From Pseudomonadota bacterium (GTDB lineage Bacteria > Pseudomonadota > Alphaproteobacteria > Rhizobiales > Xanthobacteraceae), in the NCBI GenBank assembly GCA_023386635.1, contig JAEWJH010000020.1, positions 1 through 6,108 of the forward strand: a DNA stretch of 6,108 nt, written 5' to 3'. Every line of letters starts with the position of its first letter. The first letter of the stretch is position 1. Below are positions 1-5,819 of the stretch, one piece after another. Made by a program: the position numbers and the translations under genes. Under the pieces are notes generated by a model. That model had not been told where the DNA came from and ran no database searches. It worked only from the letters and a program-made list of their open reading frames with translations.

Positions 1-168
1 GCGCTCAACCGCGCGGGCCTGCCGATCATTCTGGTCGAGCAGAAGGCGCCGCTGGTGCTGAGGCTGGCGCGCCGCGCTTACATAATGTCGGTCGGTTCGA
101 TCGCCGCGGAGATCGATCCGCGCCAGGTGAAGTCGCATGATGAACTCGCTCACTTCTATCTGGGCTGA
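1..168 (+). CDS. livF: LivF, ABC transporter ATP-binding protein (C-terminal fragment, 5' end outside window)
   Basis: This is the last 55 codons of an ABC ATPase, open from base 1 and ending in TGA at 166-168. The visible peptide has the LivF tail pattern: an ILVEQK segment (codons 11-15), then a basic stretch and RRAYIMSVGSI, closing with the family-typical ending HFYLG. In LivF the H-loop position is normally Gln within VEQ, so the missing His is not a defect. By family knowledge LivF pairs with LivG on the cytoplasmic face of the LivHM permease and hydrolyses ATP to drive import of branched-chain amino acids or related compounds. Walker A, Walker B and the signature motif lie upstream of the window and cannot be checked. 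The gene overlaps livM by 32 bases, so the two are probably translationally coupled. LivF rather than LivG is chosen because a separate LivG follows. Confidence 0.9.
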   Translation, partial: ALNRAGLPIILVEQKAPLVLRLARRAYIMSVGSIAAEIDPRQVKSHDELAHFYLG

Positions 169-1126
169 AGCGCGGGGCAATCCGCTGCTGCTGGTGCTGT
201 GGCTGGTGGTCGCGGCGCTCACCGCCTATGTGTTTGTCAACGGCGGCTACCTGATGGCGGTGCTGCAGTTCGCCTGCATTTATGTGGTGTTCGTCGCCGG
301 CCTCAATCTGTTCATGGGCTTTACCGGCCAGGTGTCGTTCGGTCACAACGCATTCGCGGCGATCAGCGGCTACACCTCGGCGGTGCTCACCGCCACCTAT
401 GGCTGGGACCCGGTGCCGGCCGCGGTGCTCGGCATCGGCGGCGCGCTCGTCTGCGCGCTGATCGTCGGCTATCCGGTGCTGCGGCTGCGCGGTCACTATC
501 TCGCCATGGCGACGCTGGCGATCGGGCTCATTGCCTACGAAGTCGCGGTGCAGTGGGATTCCGTAACGCAAGGATATATGGGCATCTCCGGCGTCGCGCC
601 GCTCGGCGTCGGCCGGTGGACCATCACGTCCGACCGCGGCATTCTGATTTTCCTCATCATCATAGCGCTCTTGTCGCTCTTGATGGTGCGCGGCATCCGC
701 CGCTCGCGGCTCGGCCGCTCGTTCGTCGCGGTCGCCGGCAGCGAGGATGCGGCGCGCGCGCTCGGCATCGACGTGGCGCGCACCAAGCTGCTCGCGTTCC
801 TGATTTCGGCGGGCTATGCGGCGGTCGCCGGCTCGCTGTTCGTGCATGCGGTCGGCTTCGTCAGCCCGGAAGTGTTCGGCCTGCACATGGTCGTGCTGGC
901 CTTCACGATGCTCTATGTCGGCGGCATCGGCACCATCGCCGGTCCGGTGTTCGGCGCGGTCATCGTCGCGCTGCTGCCGGAGACATTCCGCGGCTTCAAG
1001 GAATATCAGGATCTCGCCTATGGCGCCGCCTTGATCCTGATCCTCATCTACACGCCGCGCGGGCTGATTTCGCTGCCGGAACTGTGGCGTCGCCGCAAAG
1101 CGACCCGATCGGGAGGCGCGGCATGA
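137..1126 (+). CDS. livM: LivM, branched-chain amino acid type ABC transporter permease
   Basis: This encodes a 329-residue inner-membrane permease, the usual length for LivM. It would form the translocation channel with LivH and take energy from LivF/LivG. Family landmarks are GFTGQVSFGHNAF (residues 61-73), LRLRGHYLAMATLA (115-128) and the cytoplasmic ATPase-contact loop around residues 190-220 (GRSFVAVAGSEDAARALGID). A GGIGTIAGPVFGA segment follows at 262-274. Roughly eight hydrophobic segments are apparent, near 17-35, 40-62, 93-112, 118-138, 168-187, 215-240, 247-280 and 294-312. Two ATGs stand in tandem at 137 and 140. AGGTGA at 125-130 lies six bases upstream of the first, which favours 137. 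The start lies inside the end of livF, and the stop overlaps the livG start as ATGA. The transported substrate cannot be read from the sequence, because HAAT permeases also serve amides, urea and aromatic acids. Confidence 0.95.
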   Translation: MMNSLTSIWAEARGNPLLLVLWLVVAALTAYVFVNGGYLMAVLQFACIYVVFVAGLNLFMGFTGQVSFGHNAFAAISGYTSAVLTATYGWDPVPAAVLGIGGALVCALIVGYPVLRLRGHYLAMATLAIGLIAYEVAVQWDSVTQGYMGISGVAPLGVGRWTITSDRGILIFLIIIALLSLLMVRGIRRSRLGRSFVAVAGSEDAARALGIDVARTKLLAFLISAGYAAVAGSLFVHAVGFVSPEVFGLHMVVLAFTMLYVGGIGTIAGPVFGAVIVALLPETFRGFKEYQDLAYGAALILILIYTPRGLISLPELWRRRKATRSGGAA

Positions 1127-1899
1127 GCCTGTTGCGTCTCGATCATGTCTCGCGCCGCTTCGGCGGCCTCGTCGCCACGGACGATGTGTCGCTGGAGATT
1201 CCGGGGCAGGGCATCTCCGCCGTCATCGGCCCGAACGGCGCCGGCAAGACCACGCTGTTCAATGTGATCTCCGGTTTCCTCGCGCCGAGCGCCGGCAAAG
1301 TAACGTTCGACGGGCAGGACATCACCGGCCGTCCGCCGGAGGCGATCGCGCGGCTCGGCCTCGTGCGCACGTTCCAGCTCGTGCAACTGTTCGATGACCT
1401 GACGGTGCTGGAGAACGTGAAGGTCGGCTTTCACATGCAGACGCAGGGCGGGCTCTTGTCCGCGCTGCTGCCGGGCCTCGCCAGCCGTAACGAAGAACAG
1501 ATGGTGGAGGAGCGCGCCCGCGATCTGCTGCGCCAGACCGGCCTCGCCGCGGAGGCCGAGACCATGGCCGCGGTGCTGCCCTATGGCCGCAAGCGGCTGC
1601 TGGAAATCACCCGCGCGCTCGCGGCGAAACCAAAACTGCTTTTGCTCGACGAGCCGGCCGCCGGCCTCAACAAGCAGGAAACCGAAGCGCTGGCGGCGCT
1701 GCTGCGCGGCATCGCCGCCGCCGGCACCGCGATCTTGCTGATTGAGCACGATATGAGCCTCGTCATGAGCGTCACCGACCAGATCGCCGTGCTCGACTTC
1801 GGCAAGCTGATCGCGCGCGGCACGCCGGAGGAAGTGCGCGCCAACAAGGATGTGATCGCGGCCTATCTCGGCACGCAGAGCGAGGCCGCCCATGCTTGA
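1123..1899 (+). CDS. livG: LivG, branched-chain amino acid type ABC transporter ATP-binding protein
   Basis: This is a 258-residue complete ABC ATPase of normal LivG length. Motifs in order are Walker A GPNGAGKT (residues 36-43), the Q-loop TFQ (Q85), the signature region LPYGRKRLLEI (152-162), Walker B LLLLDE (172-177) with the D-loop PAAGLN (178-183), and the H-loop His in IEHD (H209). The signature departs from LSGGQ, but LPYG/LSYG variants are common in this family, so the protein should be active. The longer insert before the signature and the C-terminal tail ending AAYLGTQ fit LivG rather than LivF. The ATG at 1123 overlaps the livM stop by four bases (ATGA), with GGGAGG at 1111-1116 six bases upstream. 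An upstream in-frame extension to about base 199 is open but only reads livM out of frame. It acts at the cytoplasmic membrane face with LivF. Confidence 0.96.
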   Translation: MSLLRLDHVSRRFGGLVATDDVSLEIPGQGISAVIGPNGAGKTTLFNVISGFLAPSAGKVTFDGQDITGRPPEAIARLGLVRTFQLVQLFDDLTVLENVKVGFHMQTQGGLLSALLPGLASRNEEQMVEERARDLLRQTGLAAEAETMAAVLPYGRKRLLEITRALAAKPKLLLLDEPAAGLNKQETEALAALLRGIAAAGTAILLIEHDMSLVMSVTDQIAVLDFGKLIARGTPEEVRANKDVIAAYLGTQSEAAHA

Positions 1900-2764
1900 C
1901 CTCGTCGCGCAGTCGATCCTCAGCGGCATCGGCGTCGGCTGCATCTATGGCCTGATCGGCATCGGCTTCTGCGTCATCTACAACGCCAGCGGCATCGTCA
2001 ATTTCGCGCAGGGCGCATTTGTGATGATGGGCGGCATGGTCACCTACACCGCGTTCGCCCGCTACGGACTGCCGCTGCCGATCGCGGCGACGGCGGCGAT
2101 CATGCTGGTGGCGCTCGCCGGCGTGGTGCTTGAGCGCCTGGTGGTGCGGCCATTGTGGAACCGCGGCTCGACCATGTTCGTGATGATCCTGGCGACGCTC
2201 GCCGCGCAGATCGTCATCGAGCGGCTCGCCTTGCTTGCGGCCGGCGATCAGCCGCGCACGCTGCCGGTGTTCACCGACCGGCCGCCGATGCGCATCCTCG
2301 GCCTCGCCATCAATTTCCAGTTCCTCTGGATCGTCGCCTGCTCGTTGCTGGTGATCGTCCTGCTGGCGCTCTTTTTCTCCAGAACCAAGACGGGCAAGGC
2401 GATGCGCGCCTGCTCGATCAACCGCGATGCGGCCGCGCTGCAGGGCATTCCGGTCTCGCGGATGCTGGCGCTGGCGTTCGCGCTCAGTGCGGCGCTCGGC
2501 GCGTTCGCCGGCATCCTCATCACGCCGACACAATATACGGCGTTCAATGTCGGCGTGCCGTTCGCGATCTCCGGCTTCATCGCCGCCATCGTCGGCGGCT
2601 TCGGCCGGCCGCTCGGCGCGTTCACCGGGGGCATCCTGCTCGGCGTGGCGCAGGCGCTGGCCATCGTGTTTCTCGGCTCGGCGTTCAAGAATGTCGCCGC
2701 GCTGTCGATCCTGCTGCTATTCCTGTTCGTGCGTCCGACCGGGCTGCTCGGACCGGCCAAATAA
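1892..2764 (+). CDS. livH: LivH, branched-chain amino acid type ABC transporter permease
   Basis: This encodes a 290-residue hydrophobic permease, matching the usual LivH length. The N-terminus has the LivH pattern SGIGVGCIYGLIGIGFCVIYNASGIVNFAQGAF across residues 11-43. ERLVVRPL follows at 81-88. The cytoplasmic coupling loop is at about 163-192 (TKTGKAMRACSINRDAAALQGI). The late motif IVGGFGRPLGAFTGGILLG (233-251) corresponds to the usual GGxGSxxGAxxGG element, and the tail RPTGLLGP is typical. Hydrophobic segments lie near 5-32, 34-56, 61-83, 92-116, 140-163, 190-211, 220-262 and 264-282. It starts at ATG 1892, overlapping the livG stop by eight bases, with a weak purine-rich GAGCGAGG just upstream. 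Coupled translation from livG is therefore likely. The gene order F-M-G-H differs from the familiar E. coli K-H-M-G-F order, but all four core parts are accounted for. Confidence 0.95.
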   Translation: MLDLVAQSILSGIGVGCIYGLIGIGFCVIYNASGIVNFAQGAFVMMGGMVTYTAFARYGLPLPIAATAAIMLVALAGVVLERLVVRPLWNRGSTMFVMILATLAAQIVIERLALLAAGDQPRTLPVFTDRPPMRILGLAINFQFLWIVACSLLVIVLLALFFSRTKTGKAMRACSINRDAAALQGIPVSRMLALAFALSAALGAFAGILITPTQYTAFNVGVPFAISGFIAAIVGGFGRPLGAFTGGILLGVAQALAIVFLGSAFKNVAALSILLLFLFVRPTGLLGPAK

Positions 2765-2792
2765 AGACGAAGACACAAAGAAGGAGAGTGCC

Positions 2793-3128
2793 ATGGATAT
2801 TCACAAGATCGACTGGAGCCAGATCCCGTGGAAGGAGATCCGCCGCGGCGTCGAGCAAAAGGCGTTCTCGGGCAATGGCGCGACCATCGCGATGCATCGC
2901 CTGCATCCCAAGCACGAGCCGAAGCCGCACAGCCATCCGCACGAGCAGATCGCCTATATCGTCGAGGGCCGCATGCTGTTCCACATCGGCGACGAGGCGC
3001 ATGAGGTCGGCCCGGGTGGCCTGGTGGTCATTCCCGGCGGCGTCACCCATTGGGGTGAGGTAATCGGCGACGAGACCGTGATCAATATCGACGTGTTCAC
3101 GCCGAAGCGCCCCGAATACGCGCCTTGA
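2793..3128 (+). CDS. Small single-domain cupin protein
   Basis: This is a 111-residue soluble protein, one cupin barrel with no signal peptide. Cupin motif 1 is visible as PHSHPHEQIAYIVEGRMLFHIG (residues 45-66 region) and motif 2 as GPGGLVVIPGGVTHW (73-87). The likely metal ligands are H46, H48, Q52 and H86, a His-His-Gln-His set that replaces the canonical motif 1 Glu with Gln and is also known in KdgF-like small cupins. A HEQ-type motif 1 is common in this family, so a bound divalent metal is plausible. Neither the metal nor the reaction can be deduced. The ATG at 2793 is preceded by AAGGAG (2781-2786) at six bases, giving a clear start; a longer in-frame reading upstream only overlaps livH. 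It lies 28 bases after livH and 32 before the receptor gene, so it probably shares their transcript. An enzymatic role on the imported compound or a sensory role are both possible. Confidence 0.88.
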   Translation: MDIHKIDWSQIPWKEIRRGVEQKAFSGNGATIAMHRLHPKHEPKPHSHPHEQIAYIVEGRMLFHIGDEAHEVGPGGLVVIPGGVTHWGEVIGDETVINIDVFTPKRPEYAP

Positions 3129-3160
3129 TCGCACAACACCAAAAGCCGGGAGGATTCATC

Positions 3161-4123
3161 ATGCGCGTGCGTTTTCTGGCGGCCGCTGCCGCCCTGCTGC
3201 TGTCCGCCACCGCGGCAAGCGCCCAGAACTGGCCCTCGCGGCCGGTGACACTGGTGGTGCCGTTCACCGCCGGCACCACGTCCGACGTGATCGCGCGCGG
3301 GCTGATCGAACATCTGGCGAGCAAGCTCGGCCAGCCCTTCATCATCGACAATCGCGGCGGCGCCGGCGGCAATATCGGCGGCGCTGCGGCGGCGAAGGCC
3401 GCGCCCGACGGATACACCTTCCTGTTCGCGACGACAGGTCCGGCCGCGACCAACAAGCTGATGTACAAGGATATGCCGTATGACCCCGATCGCGATTTCG
3501 CGCCGGTGGTGCTGATCGGCAAGGCGCCGGTGATCATCGTTGCGAAAAAGGAAGCGCCGTTCTCCACCCTCAAGGAGATGATCGACTACGCCAAGGCCAA
3601 TCCGGACAAGCTCACTGCCGGATTCCCCGGCAACGGCACGCTCGGTCACATCACCGGCGAATTGCTGCAGTCGCGCGGGGGCATCAAGCTGGTCGATACG
3701 CAATATCGCGGCAGCCCGCCGATCATCACCGATCTGATCGGCGGCCACATCGATGTCGGCATGGATTCCATGGCGGCCTATGTGCCGACGGTGAAGGACG
3801 GCAAGATCAAGGCGCTGGCGATTGCCGGCGGCAAGCGCTGGTCGAAGCTGCCCGATGTGCCGACCGCGTCGGAATCCGGCCTGCCGGGCTTCGAGGCCGC
3901 TGTCTGGTACGTGATCCTCGCGCCGACCGGCACGCCGGCGGACGTCATTGCCAAGCTGAACGCCGCGACCAACGAGTACATCAAGTCGGAGAAGGCGCGG
4001 ACGTTCTTCGACAATCTCGGCGTCGAGGCATCCGGCGGTTCGCCGGCCGATGCCAAGGCGTTCATGGCATCCGAGGTCGAGAAATGGGGACCGATCATCA
4101 AGGCGGCAAAGATCGCGTTCTGA
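3161..4123 (+). CDS. Bug/TctC-family periplasmic solute-binding protein (tripartite tricarboxylate transporter receptor type)
   Basis: This is a 320-residue exported receptor, normal length for the Bug family. The N-terminus is a Sec signal peptide: MRVR, a hydrophobic core, then ASA with cleavage predicted between A21 and Q22. The mature protein opens with WPSRPVTLVVPFTAGTTSDVIAR (24-46), the Bug opening motif with its ligand-loop G38...D42 pattern. IIDNRGGAGGNIG (61-73), APDGYT (81-86), GSPPIITDLIGGHIDVG (184-200) and LPDVPTASESGLPGFE (230-245) follow, all classic. Proteins of this family bind carboxylates such as citrate, glutamate, aspartate, nicotinate or terephthalate in the periplasm. 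The ligand here is unknown. The ATG at 3161 has GGGAGG at 3148-3153, seven bases upstream; a TTG further upstream (3125) would add residues in front of the signal peptide and is rejected. It is the last gene of the liv-cupin run, with no tctA or tctB partners in the window. Confidence 0.94.
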   Translation: MRVRFLAAAAALLLSATAASAQNWPSRPVTLVVPFTAGTTSDVIARGLIEHLASKLGQPFIIDNRGGAGGNIGGAAAAKAAPDGYTFLFATTGPAATNKLMYKDMPYDPDRDFAPVVLIGKAPVIIVAKKEAPFSTLKEMIDYAKANPDKLTAGFPGNGTLGHITGELLQSRGGIKLVDTQYRGSPPIITDLIGGHIDVGMDSMAAYVPTVKDGKIKALAIAGGKRWSKLPDVPTASESGLPGFEAAVWYVILAPTGTPADVIAKLNAATNEYIKSEKARTFFDNLGVEASGGSPADAKAFMASEVEKWGPIIKAAKIAF

Positions 4124-4177
4124 GCAGCGCGGGGCACAGCGGACGCGGCGGTTTTTTTCGAGACGCCCGTCTCTTCC

Positions 4178-4240
4178 CCCACCCACGTCTTATCCGCGAT
4201 GCCGAAGGCGTGGATGCGCGGAACAAGTCCGCGCATGACG
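4178..4240. repeat. Dispersed intergenic palindromic repeat of Rhizobiales type
   Basis: The core is a perfect inverted repeat: ATGCGCGGA (4214-4222), a five-base loop ACAAG, then TCCGCGCAT (4228-4236). Read on the minus strand the segment gives TCATGCGCGGACTTGTTCCG followed by a CACGCCTTCGGCATC stretch and ACGTGGGTGG. This closely resembles a palindromic repeat I recall as abundant between genes in Bradyrhizobium, Rhodopseudomonas and relatives. Its spurious translation, RGLVPRIHAF, is a familiar contaminant in predicted proteins. The family assignment is from memory, whereas the palindrome itself is seen directly. It may fold in RNA and help end or stabilise the receptor-gene transcript. 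The exact outer limits are uncertain. Confidence 0.6.
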
Positions 4241-4291
4241 TGGTGCGGGCTGCGGCTCCATGGGCTTTGTTATTTCCCTCGCAGCGCGCCA

Positions 4292-4300
4292 TGCTATAGG
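4292..4300 (+). promoter_or_regulatory. Candidate extended -10 element for hemE
   Basis: TGCTATAGG contains a TGn extension followed by TATAGG, matching four of six bases of the -10 consensus. A TTGTTA at 4267-4272 resembles a -35 box but sits 22 bases away, too far for a standard spacer, and the 17-base position holds no good match. If used, it would give a leader of roughly 65 bases containing the whole 4331-4370 hairpin. This is the best candidate in the gap, not a firm call. Confidence 0.22.
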
Positions 4301-4330
4301 CCATCCCGTCCCGGCGGTTCTGAGAAGACG

Positions 4331-4370
4331 ATCCGTTCGGGCACAGTGTCGTCCGAACGGATTTTTGTTT
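4331..4370 (+). terminator. Strong hairpin with T-rich tail directly before hemE (intrinsic terminator or leader attenuator)
   Basis: ATCCGTTCGG (4331-4340) and CCGAACGGAT (4353-4362) are perfect reverse complements. They form a 10-bp stem with a 12-base loop, which C-G and G-U pairs can shorten. The 3' arm runs directly into TTTTGTTT (4363-4370). On the plus strand this has the form of a Rho-independent terminator, though the stem is only moderately GC-rich. The T-tract ends one base before the hemE GTG at 4372. It may terminate transcription from the liv-cupin-receptor unit, or it may act inside a hemE leader as an attenuator. It also covers GGA (4359-4361), the only SD-like bases near the start. 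Confidence 0.6.
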
Positions 4371-4371
4371 C

Positions 4372-5397
4372 GTGAGCAAACCGCTTCTTGATGTTCTCTC
4401 CGGCGAACGCCGGTCGCCGCCGCCGGTCTGGATGATGCGCCAGGCCGGGCGCTATCTCGCCGAATATCGCGCGGTGCGCGCCAAGGCGGGCAGCTTTCTC
4501 AGCCTCTGCTTCAATCCGGAACTCGCGGCCGAGGTAACGCTGCAGCCGATCCGCCGTTTCGGCTTCGATGCGGCGATCCTGTTCTCAGATATTCTGGTCA
4601 TTCCCTACGCGCTCGGCCGCGATGTGCGCTTTGTCGAGGGCGAAGGGCCGCGGCTTGATCCGCTGACGAGCGCAGCGGAGATCGACAGCGTCAATGCCGC
4701 GCACGATCCCACGCGCCTCGCGCCGGTTTACGAGACCGTGCGGCGGGTGAAGGCTGCCTTGTCGCCACAGACCACGCTGATCGGCTTCTGCGGCGCGCCG
4801 TGGACGGTCGCGACCTACATGATCGCCGGTCGCGGCACGCCGGATCAGGGACCGGCCAAGGCGGCGTTCACCGCGCATCCGCAGGCGTTTGCCGGACTGA
4901 TCGACAAGCTCGTGTCGGCATCCGCCGATTATCTCTGCGCTCAGATCGACGCGGGCGCCGACTGCGTGCAGATTTTCGACTCGTGGGCTGGCAGCCTCGG
5001 GCCGGAGGATTTCGAGCGCTGGAGCGTGCAGCCGACCAAAACGCTGGTTGCGAAAGTGCGGGCGCGGCATCCCGCTGCGAAGATCATCGGCTTTCCGCGC
5101 GGCGCAGGGCGGGGCATTCCGCGCTATGTGGACGAGACCGGGGTGAACGCCGTCAGTCTCGAAACCGCGATCGACCGCGATTTCGCGCGGCGCGAGATTC
5201 AGTCGCGTGTGCCGGTGCAGGGCAATCTCGATCCCGAGGTGCTGCTTGCCGGCGGCGCGGCGCTCGACCGCGCGGTGGATGACGTGCTGGCCGCGTTCGC
5301 GGACAAGCCGTTCATCTTCAATCTCGGCCACGGCATCCTGCCGCAGACGCCGGTGGCGCATGTGGAGCAGATGCTCGCGCGGGTGCGGGGACGCTGA
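4372..5397 (+). CDS. hemE: HemE, uroporphyrinogen III decarboxylase
   Basis: This is a 341-residue cytoplasmic enzyme of normal length. It decarboxylates the four acetate side chains of uroporphyrinogen III to give coproporphyrinogen III in haem biosynthesis. The first family signature is PVWMMRQAGRYLAEYR (18-33), with substrate-binding R23 and R27. The catalytic Asp is D73 in FSDIL. The second signature is GFCGAPWTVATYMIAG (138-153) with Y149. S204 lies in FDSWAG, and H320 in the C-terminal FNLGHGI. These match the positions known to matter in human and bacterial enzymes. The start is GTG at 4372, giving the family-typical SKPLLDVL opening; in-frame codons back to a TGA at 4321-4323 contain no other start. 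No real Shine-Dalgarno sequence precedes it, and a hairpin with a T-rich tail lies immediately upstream. It converges with the minus-strand thioesterase, with 10 bases between stops. No other haem gene is in the window. Confidence 0.97.
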   Translation: MSKPLLDVLSGERRSPPPVWMMRQAGRYLAEYRAVRAKAGSFLSLCFNPELAAEVTLQPIRRFGFDAAILFSDILVIPYALGRDVRFVEGEGPRLDPLTSAAEIDSVNAAHDPTRLAPVYETVRRVKAALSPQTTLIGFCGAPWTVATYMIAGRGTPDQGPAKAAFTAHPQAFAGLIDKLVSASADYLCAQIDAGADCVQIFDSWAGSLGPEDFERWSVQPTKTLVAKVRARHPAAKIIGFPRGAGRGIPRYVDETGVNAVSLETAIDRDFARREIQSRVPVQGNLDPEVLLAGGAALDRAVDDVLAAFADKPFIFNLGHGILPQTPVAHVEQMLARVRGR

Positions 5398-5407
5398 AGT
5401 CCGCAGA

Positions 5408-5806
5408 CTAAGTCCGTGCCTTGGCATCGAGCTTGTGGCCGATGCGCGCGACATCGACCACCATGCGCTCGTGCGTGCCGTTGCCGATTTCCTCGGTGTC
5501 GTCGCGCGCCGTCACCGTGAAGAACACGCGCCGGCCGTCGACTTTCGTGACCTCGGCATCGGCGGTGACGTGATGGCCGACCGGTGTCGCCGCGAGATGA
5601 CGGATGTCGACGGCGGTGCCGACCGCGCTTTCGCCGGGCTCGAGATAGACCTTGATGGCGTTGAGCGCGGCATTCTCCATGGCCGTGATCATCATCGGCG
5701 TGGCGAACACAGGCGGCAGCATCGAATCCTTGAACTGATTGGCGAGATGCGCCGGCGTGACCTTCAGGGTGTAAGTGCCTCTGGCGCCGATCGGGATCGT
5801 CCGCAT
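5408..5806 (-). CDS. Hot-dog fold thioesterase of the FlK (fluoroacetyl-CoA thioesterase-like) family
   Basis: This is a 132-residue single-domain soluble protein, close to FlK in length. Conserved landmarks are VFATPMMITAMEN (residues 33-45), YLEPGESAVGTAVDIRHLAATPVG (54-77) and DDTEEIGNGTHERMVV (102-117). Compared from memory with Streptomyces cattleya FlK, the catalytic Thr42, Glu50 and His76 correspond to T36, E44 and H70, and Gly69 to G63. An acyl-CoA hydrolase is therefore likely. The FlK lid region carrying Phe33 and Phe36 is shorter by about five residues here, with D27 and L30 at those positions, so fluoroacetyl-CoA selectivity is not expected. The ATG at 5806 has GAGG five bases upstream on the minus strand, inside GAGGGAG. 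The start lies 52 bases downstream of the permease stop, suggesting co-transcription. The physiological acyl-CoA is unknown; homologues are often just called thioesterase family protein. Confidence 0.87.
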   Translation of the reverse strand: MRTIPIGARGTYTLKVTPAHLANQFKDSMLPPVFATPMMITAMENAALNAIKVYLEPGESAVGTAVDIRHLAATPVGHHVTADAEVTKVDGRRVFFTVTARDDTEEIGNGTHERMVVDVARIGHKLDAKART

Positions 5807-5819
5807 GGCTCCCTCATTC

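Larger units (their letters stand above)
4124..4371. other. Intergenic region between the receptor gene and hemE
   Basis: This is a 248-base stretch with no credible gene; the short open frames crossing it lack family features. From left to right it holds a seven-base T-run (4152-4158) not preceded by a good hairpin, a short GAGAC/GTCTC inverted repeat (4160-4173), a dispersed-type palindromic repeat (about 4178-4240), a weak promoter candidate near 4292-4300, and a strong hairpin with a T-rich tail immediately before hemE (4331-4370). It must therefore both end the upstream unit and start hemE transcription, unless hemE is read through from upstream. Confidence 0.7.

Noticed and set aside
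34..45. Missing H-loop histidine in the LivF fragment
   Set aside because: VEQ with Gln at this position is normal for LivF.
26..886. Long minus-strand open frame opposite livM (286 codons)
   Set aside because: It is rich in Arg, Asp, His and Glu with no domain pattern, which is typical of the antisense of a GC-rich hydrophobic gene; livM is clearly the real gene.
199..1122. N-terminal extension of livG in the same frame
   Set aside because: The added residues are an Arg-rich out-of-frame reading of livM, and a strong SD plus the family start mark ATG 1123.
1576..1611. Degenerate ABC signature in LivG (LPYGR instead of LSGGQ) as a sign of inactivity
   Set aside because: LPYG/LSYG variants are usual in LivG proteins, and Walker A, Walker B, Q-loop and H-loop are intact.
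4141..4173. Possible intrinsic terminator just after the receptor gene
   Set aside because: The seven-base T-run (4152-4158) is not preceded by a convincing stem, and the GAGAC/GTCTC hairpin lies after the T-run rather than before it on the plus strand, with no T-tract on the minus strand.
2954..4186. 410-codon minus-strand open frame opposite the cupin and receptor genes
   Set aside because: It is an Arg/Gly/His-rich shadow with no recognisable fold, opposite two well-supported genes; high GC explains its length.
4585..5454. 289-codon minus-strand open frame opposite hemE
   Set aside because: It is antisense of a complete, motif-perfect hemE and shows no family features.
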